In this document: in pieces, positions 35,173-46,984 of the stretch | How the letters are laid out: each line of letters opens with the position of its first letter | Position numbering within the stretch: the first letter of the stretch is position 1 | From: Chinchilla lanigera | Lineage: Eukaryota > Chordata > Mammalia > Rodentia > Chinchillidae | Length of the DNA: 64,000 nt | Direction of reading: 5' to 3' | Assembly: GCF_000276665.1 (NCBI RefSeq) | Contig: NW_004955402.1 | Span: forward strand, 6,598,869 to 6,662,868 | The notes under the pieces: generated by a model | What the model was told of the DNA's origin: nothing | What the model saw: only the letters and a program-made list of their open reading frames with translations | Databases searched by the model: none | Position numbers and translations under genes: made by a program

Positions 35173-36400
35173 AGCTTTGCTCAAAGTTTGTGTCCACTCA
35201 CTCAATTAATAAGCATTTTATACCCTGGGATATATCAGGCAAACTGAGGTTTCATAGCTGGTCATTGACTGGGTACTTAATGATTTTGCCATGTGATTGC
35301 TTGGTCAGGGTGTCCACTGAATTATACTTAAAAGTGATTTGTGGTTTAATGGAAGTTGAGTCATTTCAGTGAAAATAAATACATTGCCTACAGCATCCAT
35401 TTTTAGTTTTTAGATTTTTAGACGCTGTACCAATTCATCCTCAATTAGAAGAAAGCAATTGCAAAGTGACTAGGAAATAGTCAATTACTGCTTGAGCTGC
35501 CAGCCTTCAGGAATTAGCGTTCTAGAATTTGCAAAAACGTTAGGCCAAGAAAAAGAAGTTATAAAAGACCATTTCGACTGCTTTTGAAATCCTGCCAGAT
35601 TTTAGTGATTGTATTATAATTTAAATTTTGGAGTCTTAGAATTTTAGAGTTGGATGGGAACTTTGGAATTATCTCTGCCAACTTGCTATCTCATGCAAGA
35701 AACATTCGTGCAACATTCTAAAAATACGATCTTTGACAAATGTCTCTCTATCATTGCAGAGTTGAGCAAAAGAGTTACGAGTTATTTTTGTAGCACTATC
35801 ACCTAAGTCTGCATCTGTGGCTCATGAAATCTCAGCCTATTTCTCCAGTGCAGTCCACTGGCATTTCATCTCACCCTCCCCTGGCTCTTCATTGTCCTAC
35901 ATTGTAGTAAAATGTAGTAGATATTTATAGTTGTACTTTTAGATATTGTTTTGCTTTGGCTTCTTAACATCTAAAGCCTGAGTCAGCACACTTCATTCCA
36001 AAGCTGGCCATCCTGCATGAATACAGATAAAGCTTTACTGGGGCACAGCCACACCTGTTCTCTTATGCCTGACTTTATTCACTTATTTTCCACTCTGGGG
36101 ACTGAACCCAGGGGTTCGTGCATGTTTTCCTGCTGAGTCACATCTGTGACGTATTGTCTGTGGTGGCTTTTGTACGAGAGAGGCAAAGCAGGATGGTGGC
36201 AATAGAGTATGACCTACAAAGAGAAACAGCTCCTCCACCTGTGCTCCATAGCACTGCAGCTCTTTGTACGCTGTGTTCGTCTCATGACTTCTCATTCCGT
36301 TCTTCCTGTGGACACAGTGATCACGATGGCCTGAAGGATGAGAACGCAAAAGCGTCACATTATTGTAATGTTTGGTGAAGAATTTATCTCAATCTCTCTC

Positions 36401-36446
36401 TCATACACACACGCATACATGCACACATGCATACATGCACACACAA
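36401..36446 (+). repeat. CA/CATA-rich simple repeat
   Basis: Alternating ACACAC and GCATACAT units. Confidence 0.85.
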
Positions 36447-38804
36447 GAGCGTGTGCACACTTTTCCTAAAGCGGACAAGCTGGGGAAAGACTGACGCTTT
36501 GTTTCTTTCTGTGCAAAGTCCAGGTGTCTCTGTTGACCCCAGGATACAAATGACCAACAGTCACAACATAATCTATTTCTGAAAAAAAAAAAAGACATAA
36601 GAGTGTAGTTATGATGATCAACAGTATTGCTGATTAGTATCACACAGGTTTTTGCCTTGCTTTTTAATTCAAGCAGATGCGAATACTCTCTCCTTCAGCA
36701 CGCCTCCTTGTCTGTCCCCTGGCCGGGCCACCCTTCCTTCCCCACAGTCTCTTCCACTGTCTACCCTCTTCTCAACCAGGGGAGTGACTTCCTTAGAATT
36801 CTTGCAAAAGGCCAACTCCTGCCTGCAGCCCGCAACACTCTCTGGTGATTTTCCTGCCTCCTGTGCCCTCCTTAGGTCTTCACTAGAGGGCCACTTTCTC
36901 TGACCTGTGATGTGACTTTACAATAGTCCACAGCTTCATAGCTGTCCTGCCAATACGTACCTGTCTTAGTGAAGGTGGGAGGTTCCTGCCTTATAGTTTT
37001 GAAGACGTGCGTGTTCACAAGAATACACCCGGGGTTGTGGGGATAATGGATGGACCCGTGTTCCTGGTGACCTTCATTCCTGGATACACCACTATTTCCC
37101 ACCTTCTCCCTTAGGGTGGGGGAGCCCTCTGGTGTGGCATGTAAGAGGCAGAATGGTGGGAGGTTGTGGCACCTACCATAAGAGCTATTCCTTCTAACAG
37201 CCCTGTGGTTGTCCAACCCGTTAGGTGTGTGTAGTACTTTAAATAAGGCATCAGATGGTTTGTGGTTCTTCTTCATATGAGGAATCTGTAAAAGGTCCTC
37301 CTACCCTCATCTCCACATACCGCAATATCATTTTTATTTCTGGGGAACTTACCAGAGGGATGTCTTTGCTTTCTTGTGCTGCATGTAATGGGCAGTGATT
37401 TAGCTATTTCTGCAGCACCTCAGAGTTTTATTAGTTGGGTGTGGAGAGTACAGCTGTGCTTAAGGATGGACTTCGCCCGCAAATGCCTCACACTTCTCGC
37501 CTCTCCTCCCTTACCAAATTCAAAAAAACTTTTTAAAAAGTTCTGTTCATGCCATAGGCTCTGTAATCATTAGGGACTTACCCTGAATTTATGCTAGCAT
37601 ACTGAGCACAAGCTTTAAGTAGAAAATTTGCAGGCATTGTGGGAAAACTACAAGAAAAATAAAGAAACCACTTTCCTGTTTTTCTCAACACTTACTAATG
37701 CAGCTGGGATCATGAAAGTGCCCTGGTCTTCTGAAGCCCAGAACACCTTTTTGAAAGGCAGGAACTGTCACCTTTGTTTCTAGCTTGAGCCCTGTCTCTC
37801 TTTTTGAACTTGAGCATATGTTTTATCCTCCCTGTTGTTAAATACATCCTGTGACCCTGTCTCCTGCTCCAGACCAACTTATCTTTGTAAGGACTCAGCA
37901 CTGGGCGCAGTTACTTCCATCCACCATGCCTTCCGGTGTGCAGGGTCTTTCTTTTCTGCTTATTTGAATAGCGTAAGGAGATTGTCAAGCCTTTGGAAAA
38001 CAGGAGGTGGCATAGAAATGCTAAGTGGTATAATCATGTTCTCACAGGTGGCATCAGCAGTTACAGGAGACATATAATGGCCTCTACTGACATAGATTGC
38101 TCTCCCTAACTGAGTGGTGTTCTTGAGGGAGAAATATTCTGTAGCTAACACAGGAAGGAAAAGTCCCATTAAAACTGAGGCTTATCTCAAACTCAAAATG
38201 CCTTTGAGAAAAGCCTGTCTTACGGTAAACTGTTGTATTCAATATTTCTTTTGACACATAAGCCTATTTTAAACAGTCTTAAATCATGTAAAATGAATTT
38301 TCTATACATTTCTTTTCACAGTGACTGGATGGTATAATTGAATAAACCAAGAAATTACATATGAAAGCTTAATACAGCATGTGCTATATCTTGCATTAGA
38401 TAGCTTTAAAATTTCCTGCCTTTTAGGTGTTATTTTCTGAGACATGAATTCACTATTACACTATGATATCAACAATAAAGTAATATATTAATATCTGTTT
38501 TCTTATTTTGCAGCAAATATGTGGGCCTCACAATTAGGTTCTGTTCTTGCTAGGTGATCTATTTTACCCTCAGAAATCATTTTGGTAGTACGCTAGTGTG
38601 GTAAGTTTGGCTTGGTACACTAAGTTTGGCTCCTTGAAATCAATTGATATGAATGAGTAAATGAAATAAATTCTTGCTATTGTATCCTCTGAATTTCAAA
38701 CATACCTTTTACTTCCTTTTCCTCTTTCTTTTGTCTCCTTCTCTTTCTTCTATTGTACTTTGTTACTCCACCCTTACATCTGGTAGTAAGACTTGGCTAA
38801 CAGT

Positions 38805-39231
38805 CACAAGAAAGAGGTGTCAGTCAGATTTCTGCCCCTGGAAAAAATACTGGAGAAAGTCAATTCATAAAGAGAAAAGGTTCACTTTGGCTGAAAGTTT
38901 TGGAGGGTTCAGTGAATGCTTGGTTGGCCCCTTGACTTTGGGGCCTGTGTGCAACAGGACATCCTTGCCAGAAGCTGGTGGTCAAGGAAGCCCATTTACC
39001 TCATGACCCGGAAATGAAAGAGAGAGGAAGAGGAAGAAGAAGGCACAGATCCCACTACCCACTTCAAGGGCACATCACCAGAGACTTGTAGAACTCCCTC
39101 TTGGCCCCATCTGTGTGTAAGTGGGGTTGCCAAGGATAGAACCAGGGCCTCTCACACACTAGGCAGGCACTCTACAACTGAGCTATATATACTCCCAGCC
39201 CCTTAGGTCCCACCTCTTTTTAAAAAAATTT
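38805..39231 (-). mobile_element. MaLR-type LTR, antisense, interrupted by an ID
   Basis: GTTCACTTTGGCTGAAAG and TTTTGGAGGGTTCAGTGAATGC correspond to the antisense MaLR wording (TTTATTTTGGCTCACAGTTTTGGAGGTTCAGTCC). GCCCCTTGACTTTGGGGCC and CCTCATGACCCGGAAATG follow. It is split at 39113-39202 by an antisense ID. Confidence 0.7.
39101..39215 (-). mobile_element. ID SINE, antisense, nested in the LTR
   Basis: The body is about 39113-39202: GATAGAACCAGGGCCTCTCA and CACTCTACAACTGAGCTATA, then CTCCCAGCCCC. Imperfect TSDs TTGGCCCCATCT (39101-39112) and TTAGGTCCCACCT (39203-39215) are both LTR sequence. Confidence 0.8.
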
Positions 39232-39440
39232 TTATTTTAAAGAAAAAAAAATTCCAAAATGATATGATAGGAGGGGAACAATGGTTAATACACTGTGTAT
39301 TGTTATCTTTAAATTACTTACTCAGAGTATGTGATATCAGCGTTTAATTATCCAAACATTATTAGCACAAACCTATCTTTTCAGTGAACTGAGAGACATT
39401 AGTAGGATAACTATTTTAACTATCTTTTGTATATAAGCAT
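39232..39440 (+). repeat. Dispersed repeat shared with 46500-46850 (family unknown)
   Basis: GATATGATAGGAGGGGAACA, GTGTATTGTTATCTTTAAAT, and GACATTAGTAGGATAACTAT parallel GATGATAGGAATTAGCAATG, CATATTGTTATCTTCAAC and GACATCAGCAGTACAATTAT at 46.5-46.9 kb. It may be an L1 3' UTR of this lineage. Confidence 0.5.
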
Positions 39441-39447
39441 CAGGGTC

Positions 39448-39808
39448 TGTATTAGTTAATTTCCCGTTGCTGGAATAAAATTACTAATGCCCACAATTTT
39501 TGAGGGGAGATGTTTATTTTGGCTCACAGTTTAAGAAGGTTCAGTCCATGCATGGTTGGCTGGCTCCCAGGTAGAAACAACAAGGCAGATGACAGCGCTC
39601 AACCCATGGCAGTCAGAAGCCAGAGAGGGAAGGGAGGAGATAGGGGCAAGAACACACACTTCCAGGTCACATCTCTGTGAGTGACCCAGACACACCCAAG
39701 TTGTGCTTTATTACTCTGTTAGTTGATTCTTAATCCAATGAAATTGACACAGGATCCAAACCTTTAACACATGGGCCTTTGGGGACTTTCCAAATCCCAT
39801 CTACAGCA
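39448..39808 (-). mobile_element. MaLR-type solo LTR, antisense
   Basis: It starts TGTATTAGTTAATTTCCCG, has TTTATTTTGGCTCACAGTTT and TTCAGTCCATGCATGGTTGG, and ends CACATGGGCCTTTGGGGAC then CTACAGCA. The order and length (about 360) fit a full-length MaLR LTR. It is solo. Confidence 0.85.
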
Positions 39809-42011
39809 GTAGTCAACATCCTGTTATGTTGGGAAGAGATAAATTGTGTTCTTTTCCTTTGTATTCCATCTTTTGATAACGTATCATTGGCTGCCAATCT
39901 AGTTCCTCAGCTGCACCATACAAGCCGCATCCTACTTTGTGAAGCATGCCTGGCTTTGGAATGACCCTCAGGACGCACCGTCACTCTTGCTGAGAATTGG
40001 AACTGCTACTGGTTATATGGATCCATTCGAGTGCTTTTTCAGTTCTTCTGAGATGACAAAATTATTCTTGGAAATTTCAGCTGATAGTACAATATTCTGG
40101 GCTGAATGACTAGGAATATAAAAATATTATTATGCAGATCAGTGTCGTGAAGGTAGAACTGATAGGCTGATGCTATAAGTGTGCAGAAAAAGGAAGTGAA
40201 GGGAATTTATTTCCTGGAGATTCTGAGATGCTACTTGGTGTACCTTCTGGAAGGATGTTCCCATTTCCCTTGAGGGAAGAAGGTTTCATTATTCTGGGAC
40301 ACATAGCTCAAAAGGTTGTATCCTTTTCAGAGGTTGGCTTTGAAAAGATTATTTGGTAGCTACACATGTCGGTTTCTATGGTTTAAAAATAAAAAGTCTT
40401 TCAGCACCGCATGTAGCCACTGTTGGAGTAATGGGGTTGCTGCCGGGAAGTTGCACAACAGACCATAGCAAGGCAGGGGGAAATGCCAGTGCAGGATTGT
40501 AGGCCGCCGTAATTCCCTAAAAAGATCCTCCAAGAAGAAAGGCATCCTCACTTTTTTTTAGAATTATAAATGCATAGCTAAGATATATAGATATGCATAA
40601 ATAATTATGTATTCATACTGTATCTGTATAATATATGCAACACATACAAACACACACTAATTGGACATCTATATAAGAAAAGCAAATAGGCATGGGGATG
40701 TTTTAAAAATGTGCTTTGCAAGTATTTTAAATTGTGCTTCTTTGTTTGGTATCCAACAGGTTAACCTTGAGCTGCATCACAAATGAGCTTTATATTTTAC
40801 TGTGAGGTGTGACCGTGTAGGTTGTCCCTTTGTAATCATGAGCAAATGCTCTTGTGCACTCCTGAGATTCCCACTGCTGTCTCTGCACTTATGGCCACTC
40901 CAGAGTCATCCCAGAGACAAAGTGTTTAATAATGGTAGATCCGCTGCACCCATCTTTGCAGTGGTTTCTGTATTTTGTAAAGTGATCCCCTGCCCATCCA
41001 TGAGAGGACTCCCTGACAGAAAGTGACAGCTGTGTCCCTGCTCTGTGAAGGCAGTGTTGGCCAGGTGCTGCAAATTGCAAGCTTCTGTCCATGAGCTTGA
41101 GACCAGCTGTGCTGGGATTGATTCCTGCCACCCACAAAATGAAAGAGGAAGTGTAAACTAGGTCAGGAAACTGCCTGCCTCATCAGTCAGGCCAACACTG
41201 GCTTGTGGCCTTATTTCCTCCCTTGCTCATGCCTGTCCCCGGGTCTCTGCAGTCCCCTGATCTTGTAACTGCAGTCCCTCTGGCCCTGGGGAGGTTAGCA
41301 GCATCCACCTGTGACCCTGACTTCATGCTCTGACTTTGGGACAGATTCCTGGCCCCAGACTATAAAGAGAAGTAAATCTCTGGCAGAAAACAGATCAGTT
41401 TGTTTTGATGTCTTCAGTCGTGTCTCTTCAGTGAGCCTTAGTTTTCCTTGTGCTTAGAATTCATGGCCCATGTGGGTCCCATGCCCGCCCTGGGTTTGCT
41501 TAGCCCCACCTGGGCTACCCCTGTTTCTTGGTCACACTGTGACCTCGCTGAGATGCCCCTGAGCCACCACTATTCCAGTCCTATTTGCATATCTAGGCAA
41601 TGCTCTGGGTCTTTGGCTAATACTGCCTGCATGTCCGCAACCCATAACAACACAGTGTGAGACTGGCCTTTGTCCCGGACGACAGCAATACTCCTTCCCT
41701 TTGTGTGGTGAATTGCCCTCGTGTGCTATGACTCACAGCAGGCATCCACTCCCCACAAAGCCTCCTCTGCGTCCCCTGTCCTTTCTGCTAGGCTGAGCTA
41801 GATGCCCTTTCATCGTACCCTCAGACTGCCCATGCATGTTTCACGTATACGCACCGATGTGCATTCTAATCGTCCACTTACAAATCTCTTCCCAACCCCC
41901 CACACTAAGCTGTGTGCTTCCCAGTGCCAAGTATCCTGCCTAGTACTAGTGTGCAGTTTTTAAATGTTTCTTGAGTGAATAAATGAGCTCTGAGTCTTAT
42001 AGTGATTATTA
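39809..42011. other. Unique sequence with an L2/MIR end
   Basis: AGTGCCAAGTATCCTGCCTAG at about 41924, then GTGAATAAATGAG, is an L2/MIR 3' trace. No gene recognised; open frames overlap on both strands. Confidence 0.5.
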
Positions 42012-42330
42012 AGCTTGTTTCTGTTAACTTGACTGACTTGGAGGCCACCCAAGGGGTTAGTAAAGCACAGTTCTGAGTGTGTTTGAGTGGCTCATAGAGG
42101 GTGACCTTGTTTATTGTATCTGGTCCCTCGCCCTTTCCTCTCTGTGCTGCTTCCTTGCTCTGCTCCCCGGCCACAGTGATCCGTGGCCTTGCCTTACCAC
42201 ACACTTTCACGTGGTGATGTTCTGCCTTGAAGCCAGTTTTCCATGGACGGAATGCTCTTAAAACATGAGCCACAAGAAACTGCTCCTCCTTGAAGCTGTG
42301 GCTGTTAGGCACTGCACCCAGCAGTGGGAA
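42012..42330 (+). mobile_element. ERVL/MaLR-type LTR, sense
   Basis: TTTCTGTTAACTTGACTGAC near 42018 matches the sense start of the LTR group seen in antisense at 34027. GAGCCACAAGAAACTGCTCC then TCCTTGAAG matches its GAGCCAAAATAAACC-like 3' part. Boundaries are approximate. Confidence 0.6.
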
Positions 42331-44000
42331 CAGTGCCTCATATACTTGTGTTTCTATGTGCCGAACCTACCATAAGTGACCCTTCACCCTGCTTTTATAG
42401 ATTGAGCTTCGGGCTCCACCCAACTCAGTGACTTGTCTTTGCTCAATACTATCATGCATAAGCAAGACAGTTGCTCACCAGCCTACACTACAGATTCACT
42501 TTCCTTGTGTTCTTGTGTTACCCACTAACTCTGGCTGGTGGTGGACAGACTCCAGGAAGACCTATTCATGCTTCTCCAGTGCTGGGTCAGATGCACAGCC
42601 TTTCTCTGCAAGGCTGGGAAGTAATCCATATGATGATGATGAGATTCTCGTAAACACTACACCCTTGAGAGAAAAATGCCACGCACATAAACTCTCCTCC
42701 TTAATAGAGAAATAGGAAGCATTGAAGAAGTCACCTTTAATGCCTTTAGTTATGGTTAATGAGATAATAAAATATTTTATGATGAAGAACTTCTGAAAAC
42801 TCAAGGCCACTAATTGAAAATGAGCCCCGACCTCTGCCTGGGTCAGAGCTGTTGTTTACCATGTGATCCAGAGGTGCTGGCCTGACACCTTCCCTTCCTC
42901 AGCCACACCAAAATTCAAGAGTAGAGGTGAGTTAGAATTGGTGAAAGATAATGACTGTTTAGGGGAACAGGAGAATCATTCAAACATTTTTCTCAATAAA
43001 TATATTCTCATAGGCTTCATTGAGGGGTCCAAGTCAACTCATGTATTTTCATCAGAATTTGGCCTGTGAGCGTGATTGTTACCCTCCAAATCTCTAAGAA
43101 GCCGAACTTAGATTAAGAGGCTAAGGAAGGAACCTGTGGGCCTCCGTGTTATATTCATGGAGCAGTTGCTGACAGGCTTCTAGAGTCATTTCCAGAACTC
43201 TAGGGTCCGCCTCTGTGCAGTCAGCAGCCCCGTCACTTCCTTGGAGATTATAAAGCAGATCAGCATTTCTAACTGCTCTTTCACAGCTGGTCACTTTGAG
43301 TTATTTGTTAATATTGGGTAAGCATTACTCAAGGTTATCAGTTTGGAAATGTTCCTACCATTGTTTCCAGCCCACATTCTGAGTGTTTGTTCTGTAATAA
43401 ATAGGTTTGACTAGACTCCTCTTTTCTCCGTTCCCCCGTCTCTTGCATGTCGTCTCATGAAAGCATGTATGGATGGTTTCCTATGGAGCTGGCAGTACAC
43501 ACAGTGCCTGTTATGCCCAGGGAACAGTTTCTTCTGCTTCTCTAATTCTCCTCCTAACTCCTGGAACTCCTGCAGCTGGGGTTCAGGAAGACAGTGAGCG
43601 CTGAGAGCCTCACCCCAGTCATTAACCCCCAGCCCACTCTGCACCAGCCCCCCGCACAGGCTGGCACTGCCCGCCTCCCACCTTCCCAGGCCATGGCCAT
43701 AAGGGGAAGGAGATGGATGAAGAGTAAGTTTTCAGTGTCTATATTTATTAATCTTACCCTGAATGTAATGGAAAGAAGAAGAGAAAGAGAAGAGGGGGGA
43801 GGGAAGGACGGACGGACAGAGGGACAGAGGAGGAAGATAGGCAAACATTGGGAGTGATGTGTTTGTGTGACTGTTTGGAATTCTGAAGGAAAAGAACCAG
43901 TGGGAACAAATGGCAGGCAATTATTCCGCCACCTTCTGATTTTTTCTCTTGTCAGGAGCAATCTTAAGACCACTCTGGCTCTCTGAGCACTGATCCTCTT
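42331..44000. other. Unique sequence with purine tract 43770-43839
   Basis: The purine-rich tract (GAAGA, GGGA, GGAC units) is the only repeat recognised. Open frames 43554-43973 (minus) and 43594-43857 (plus) run over it and are probably artefacts. Confidence 0.5.
43770..43839 (+). repeat. Polypurine / (GGAC)n tract
   Basis: GAAGAAGAGAAAGAGAAGAG followed by GGGA and GGAC units. Confidence 0.85.
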
Positions 44001-44019
44001 CTTACTTGTCTATCAAGAC

Positions 44020-44700
44020 GCTACAGACCTTGCAGACTTTTGATTGCCAGTTACGCCTTGCGGATTCACATGAAGATGAGCCATGGGCAATGGTTATGAA
44101 AAGCCAAGCGCGATGTGCAGTAGGACTTTGCATATTGGCTTTCTGTCATGCCGCGGATCAGACACAGAGCCGTGTTGTCTGATTGTTTCTGGTGAGGAAG
44201 GCTTTGACTTCCATCTTCCGCCAGCCAGGACTGCCTCTGATGACCTGTAGCAATTTAATTGGGCCCTGGGATATATTTAGTAGCAGTTCCCTGCTCTTTT
44301 TAACGATTGAGAACATAAATGTTTGAGCGACAAGGAGTTTAATTTCGTGGGTGTTTTTCGAGCAAGGGAGTTTTTAAAGGTCTCTTAATAAATCATATTA
44401 GAATTAATCTTCATTAGTTTTCAGCCATGATAAGTCTTCATTTTCAAAATAGTGATTGTGTGGAAGGAAATTTTTCTGTTGAATGATGAGCTGAAATTCA
44501 GCACAATCCCTTTCGTTAATTCAGCCAGCCCCTTCCGCTGTGAAAAGGTTAGGTGAATTTTTTGTTTTTGTCTTTCTTTCATTTTTAATAGCTTTTTTAA
44601 AAAACTGAAAGAGATACTTAAAATTCAGTCCTTGAATGAGGAAAAGAACACGTGTGCGTGTTAAGTAATTTTACCACTTGAGTATATTCATGTATCCAGA
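44020..44700. promoter_or_regulatory. Candidate conserved non-coding element
   Basis: This repeat-free stretch has unusual word content. It keeps several CpGs (GCCAAGCGCGATG, GCCGCGGATC) beside AT-rich homeodomain-type cores (CAATTTAATTGG at about 44251, GAATTAATC at about 44401, CGTTAATTC near 44513) and GGGATATATTTAG. It has no open frame of note. Conservation is inferred from texture only. Confidence 0.3.
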
Positions 44701-44819
44701 TGATGTTGTTCTTCAATTAAAATATGCAAAGAGAAAATTTCTAGATTAATAATGATCCAAATCTTCGTGGGTAGGCCAGCTACTACTTCAGACAGACAAT
44801 AAACAGATTTTTTTTAAAG

Positions 44820-44915
44820 AATGTTCTTTTTTTATTTCCCAGTGCTGGGGCTGTAACCCAGGGTCCAGCACATGCTAGGAAAGTGCTCCTCCCCTGAGCT
44901 CCTCTGCTGGCCTCT
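44820..44915 (-). mobile_element. ID SINE, antisense, diverged
   Basis: CCCAGTGCTGGGGCTGTAAC then CCAGGGTCCAGCACATGCTAGG and CCTGAGCTCC is a diverged reverse-complemented ID. Confidence 0.7.
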
Positions 44916-46429
44916 GAAAGTACTCTTGCCCATGAAAATACCCTATGCTGCCCTCGCTGTTTTTCCACATTGCTAAGAACATTCCAGGTGCTTTCTCCTG
45001 AGGACAAAGTGCTATTATCATTTGAACAGCATTGCAAACCAATGAAGTACTCTTAAATGCAAACTGATGTGTCAGGGTAGTACTCTATCCTCTGTCTTAC
45101 AGTGCACCAATTATTGGTGCTTCTTTCATGTACAGTATTGAGATAAAGGCATTATTATATAAAACATATATCAGACTAACAGAATATATCATCTTTGTCA
45201 TGAAAAATGTATACCCGAAGGGAGGACTCGTTTGTATTATTTATCATTCAAAGACAAAGATGGTTCCACAGGACAGAAAGAGGCATCTCAGATCTTCTCA
45301 GCAAACTTCCACTTGTCCAGGGGGAAAAACTGTTTTTGTTTTAAAGAATAATTTTAAAGGAAGTTGTCCTAAAGACAGAGAGCAGATAGAGGCATGGTGA
45401 TTCCTGAAAATGAGAAAATCTGTGGACTCTGGTAAAGGCAAGCATCTGTAGCATTTGAGCTGTGACCTCCCACCTCCCACCTCCCACCCAAGCTTAGGGA
45501 AGCTGGCTGCGAAGCTCTAATCCAGGAAGGGTCATTCAAGGCCATCAGTGCATCCTGGGAGGGAGGGACTGCTACCATACTTCCCATCCTTCGGCCCCAT
45601 TTTACAGAATATCCACTTTAAGCGGGCTTTAAGAACAGCTCCAGGGACCTTCTTGCCTGACCACCACTTGTGGGATGGAAGCTTCACCCAGACATAGCAG
45701 ACCAAGAATACTGAAGCTCTGTTCCCCCTCATCCTAGCTCACTGAGTCCATGATTGCACATGGAGAAAGGCAAGCCAGGAAAACAGAGGAGACACATACA
45801 CACAAGAGTTTCCTGCCCCAGCCCTTGAGCAGTGGTTCAGAGGTTCTGCCCTCAAGAAGAGTGGAGAGGAAGAACGCCACAGCTCTGCCCCAGGGAACTG
45901 ATTTATTTCCAAGAGAACATGGAGAATTCCATGCCCAAGGACACTTGTCAAAAGCAATGCTCATCTTGGTGGAGAGCAATTCAGAGGTCTCCATGATGTA
46001 CGCAGCAGAAAGCAAAATGGCAGATCAGTCAGGAGCTTCACTGCATGACAAGGGACAGAGAGGACCAAGCAGAGCCTTCCAGGGTCGTGGGCTGGGCTCG
46101 CTCAGAAGCACCGAGCAGGAGGGAGCAGACCTGGCACGGCAGAAGGTCAGGATGTGCACGGCTGGCACCAGAAGCTTCAGTACAACCTTTCAGCAAAAAC
46201 AGCCAAGCTATCCTGACCCAGAGGCAATGTCTAAAAACGTAGGTGTGAGAACAAAATCTCAGCAAGTCAGTGTGCACATCAGGACTTCTCAGGGCTGAGG
46301 GGAGGGGAAAGCCAGGCTACAAGAGATGATCAAAATATATGGGGAATGTTTAAATTAAAAATGCATTACAGTAAAAAAACACAATGCTATGAATCTCCCT
46401 CAAATTCCTCCCCCTGGCTTTGAACATTT
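44916..46429. other. Unique sequence, no gene recognised
   Basis: An open frame of 182 codons (45750-46298, plus) is the longest here. It overlaps two minus-strand frames, has low-complexity His/Thr and Gln/Ser stretches, and no recognisable domain. A C-rich tandem repeat lies at 45466-45489. Confidence 0.45.
45466..45489 (-). repeat. (CCTCCCA)n heptamer repeat with minus-strand G-quadruplex motif
   Basis: Three to four CCTCCCA units give four runs of three C (45469-71, 45476-78, 45483-85, 45487-89) with loops of 4, 4 and 1. The minus strand therefore fits a four-tract G-quadruplex pattern. Confidence 0.75.
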
Positions 46430-46880
46430 TTTTTATTTTAGAGAGAAAAAAAAATGACAAAATAACAGCAACAAAGACAAAAACAAAACAACATGAAAAC
46501 TATACAGGATTTTAAAACAAGATGATAGGAATTAGCAATGGCTGTTACGTTACATATTGTTATCTTCAACAGAGTTGCTCATATTATCAGATGTAAGAAT
46601 GCAAGATTGATCAAACAGTTAAAGAGAATAAAAAGTAATAAAAAACATCAGAAATGATACAGAGCTTCACTAAGCAAGACAGTAGGAGTTCAACAGTGGT
46701 TCTTATATTGTATATTGTTGTGTTAAAGTTAGCAATTCAGATTACCAGATATAAGCATGCAAAATTGGTCAAGAAAAAAAATTTTAAGCGTTAACTGTTC
46801 CTTTCAATAAACCAATAGACATCAGCAGTACAATTATCCCAGCTATCCTTGTAAATACATATGTATTTTCCCCTTCTTTC
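46430..46880 (+). repeat. Repeat with internal tandem duplication (family unknown, L1 3' UTR-like)
   Basis: Two diverged units follow each other. 46496-46630 has CAGGATTTTAAAACAAGATG and ATATTGTTATCTTCAAC and AGATGTAAGAATGCAAGATTG. 46650-46790 has CAGAGCTTCACTAAGCAAG, ATATTGTTGTGTTAAAG and AGATATAAGCATGCAAAATTG. A single unit also occurs at 39232-39440. Confidence 0.55.
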
Positions 46881-46984
46881 TTTCTTTTCTCCTTTCCCTC
46901 ATCCCAGTTGTTCGTTCCCTTCGAGCAATTTTGAGCATTCTTAATCTATCATTCTCGCCACCTTCTGAAGCAGTTCTGAAGTCA

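Larger units (their letters stand above)
34633..38804. other. Mostly unique sequence with old repeat traces
   Basis: An antisense MIR lies at 35015-35172 (TTTTATAAATGAGGGAGG, then CACACCGCTAGGACCTGGC). A partial antisense ID-like piece lies at 36088-36140 (CTGGGGACTGAACCCAGG). A CA/GCATA-rich simple repeat is at 36401-36446. No gene recognised. Confidence 0.5.

Noticed and set aside
38674..39006. 110-codon open frame
   Set aside because: Its second half lies in a MaLR-type LTR, which is non-coding.
43554..43973. 139-codon minus-strand frame
   Set aside because: Its Ser/Leu/Pro-rich stretch comes from the purine tract on the opposite strand.
45750..46298. 182-codon open frame, the longest in the window
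   Set aside because: Low-complexity composition, overlapping minus-strand frames, no upstream promoter or splice signals, no family I recognise.
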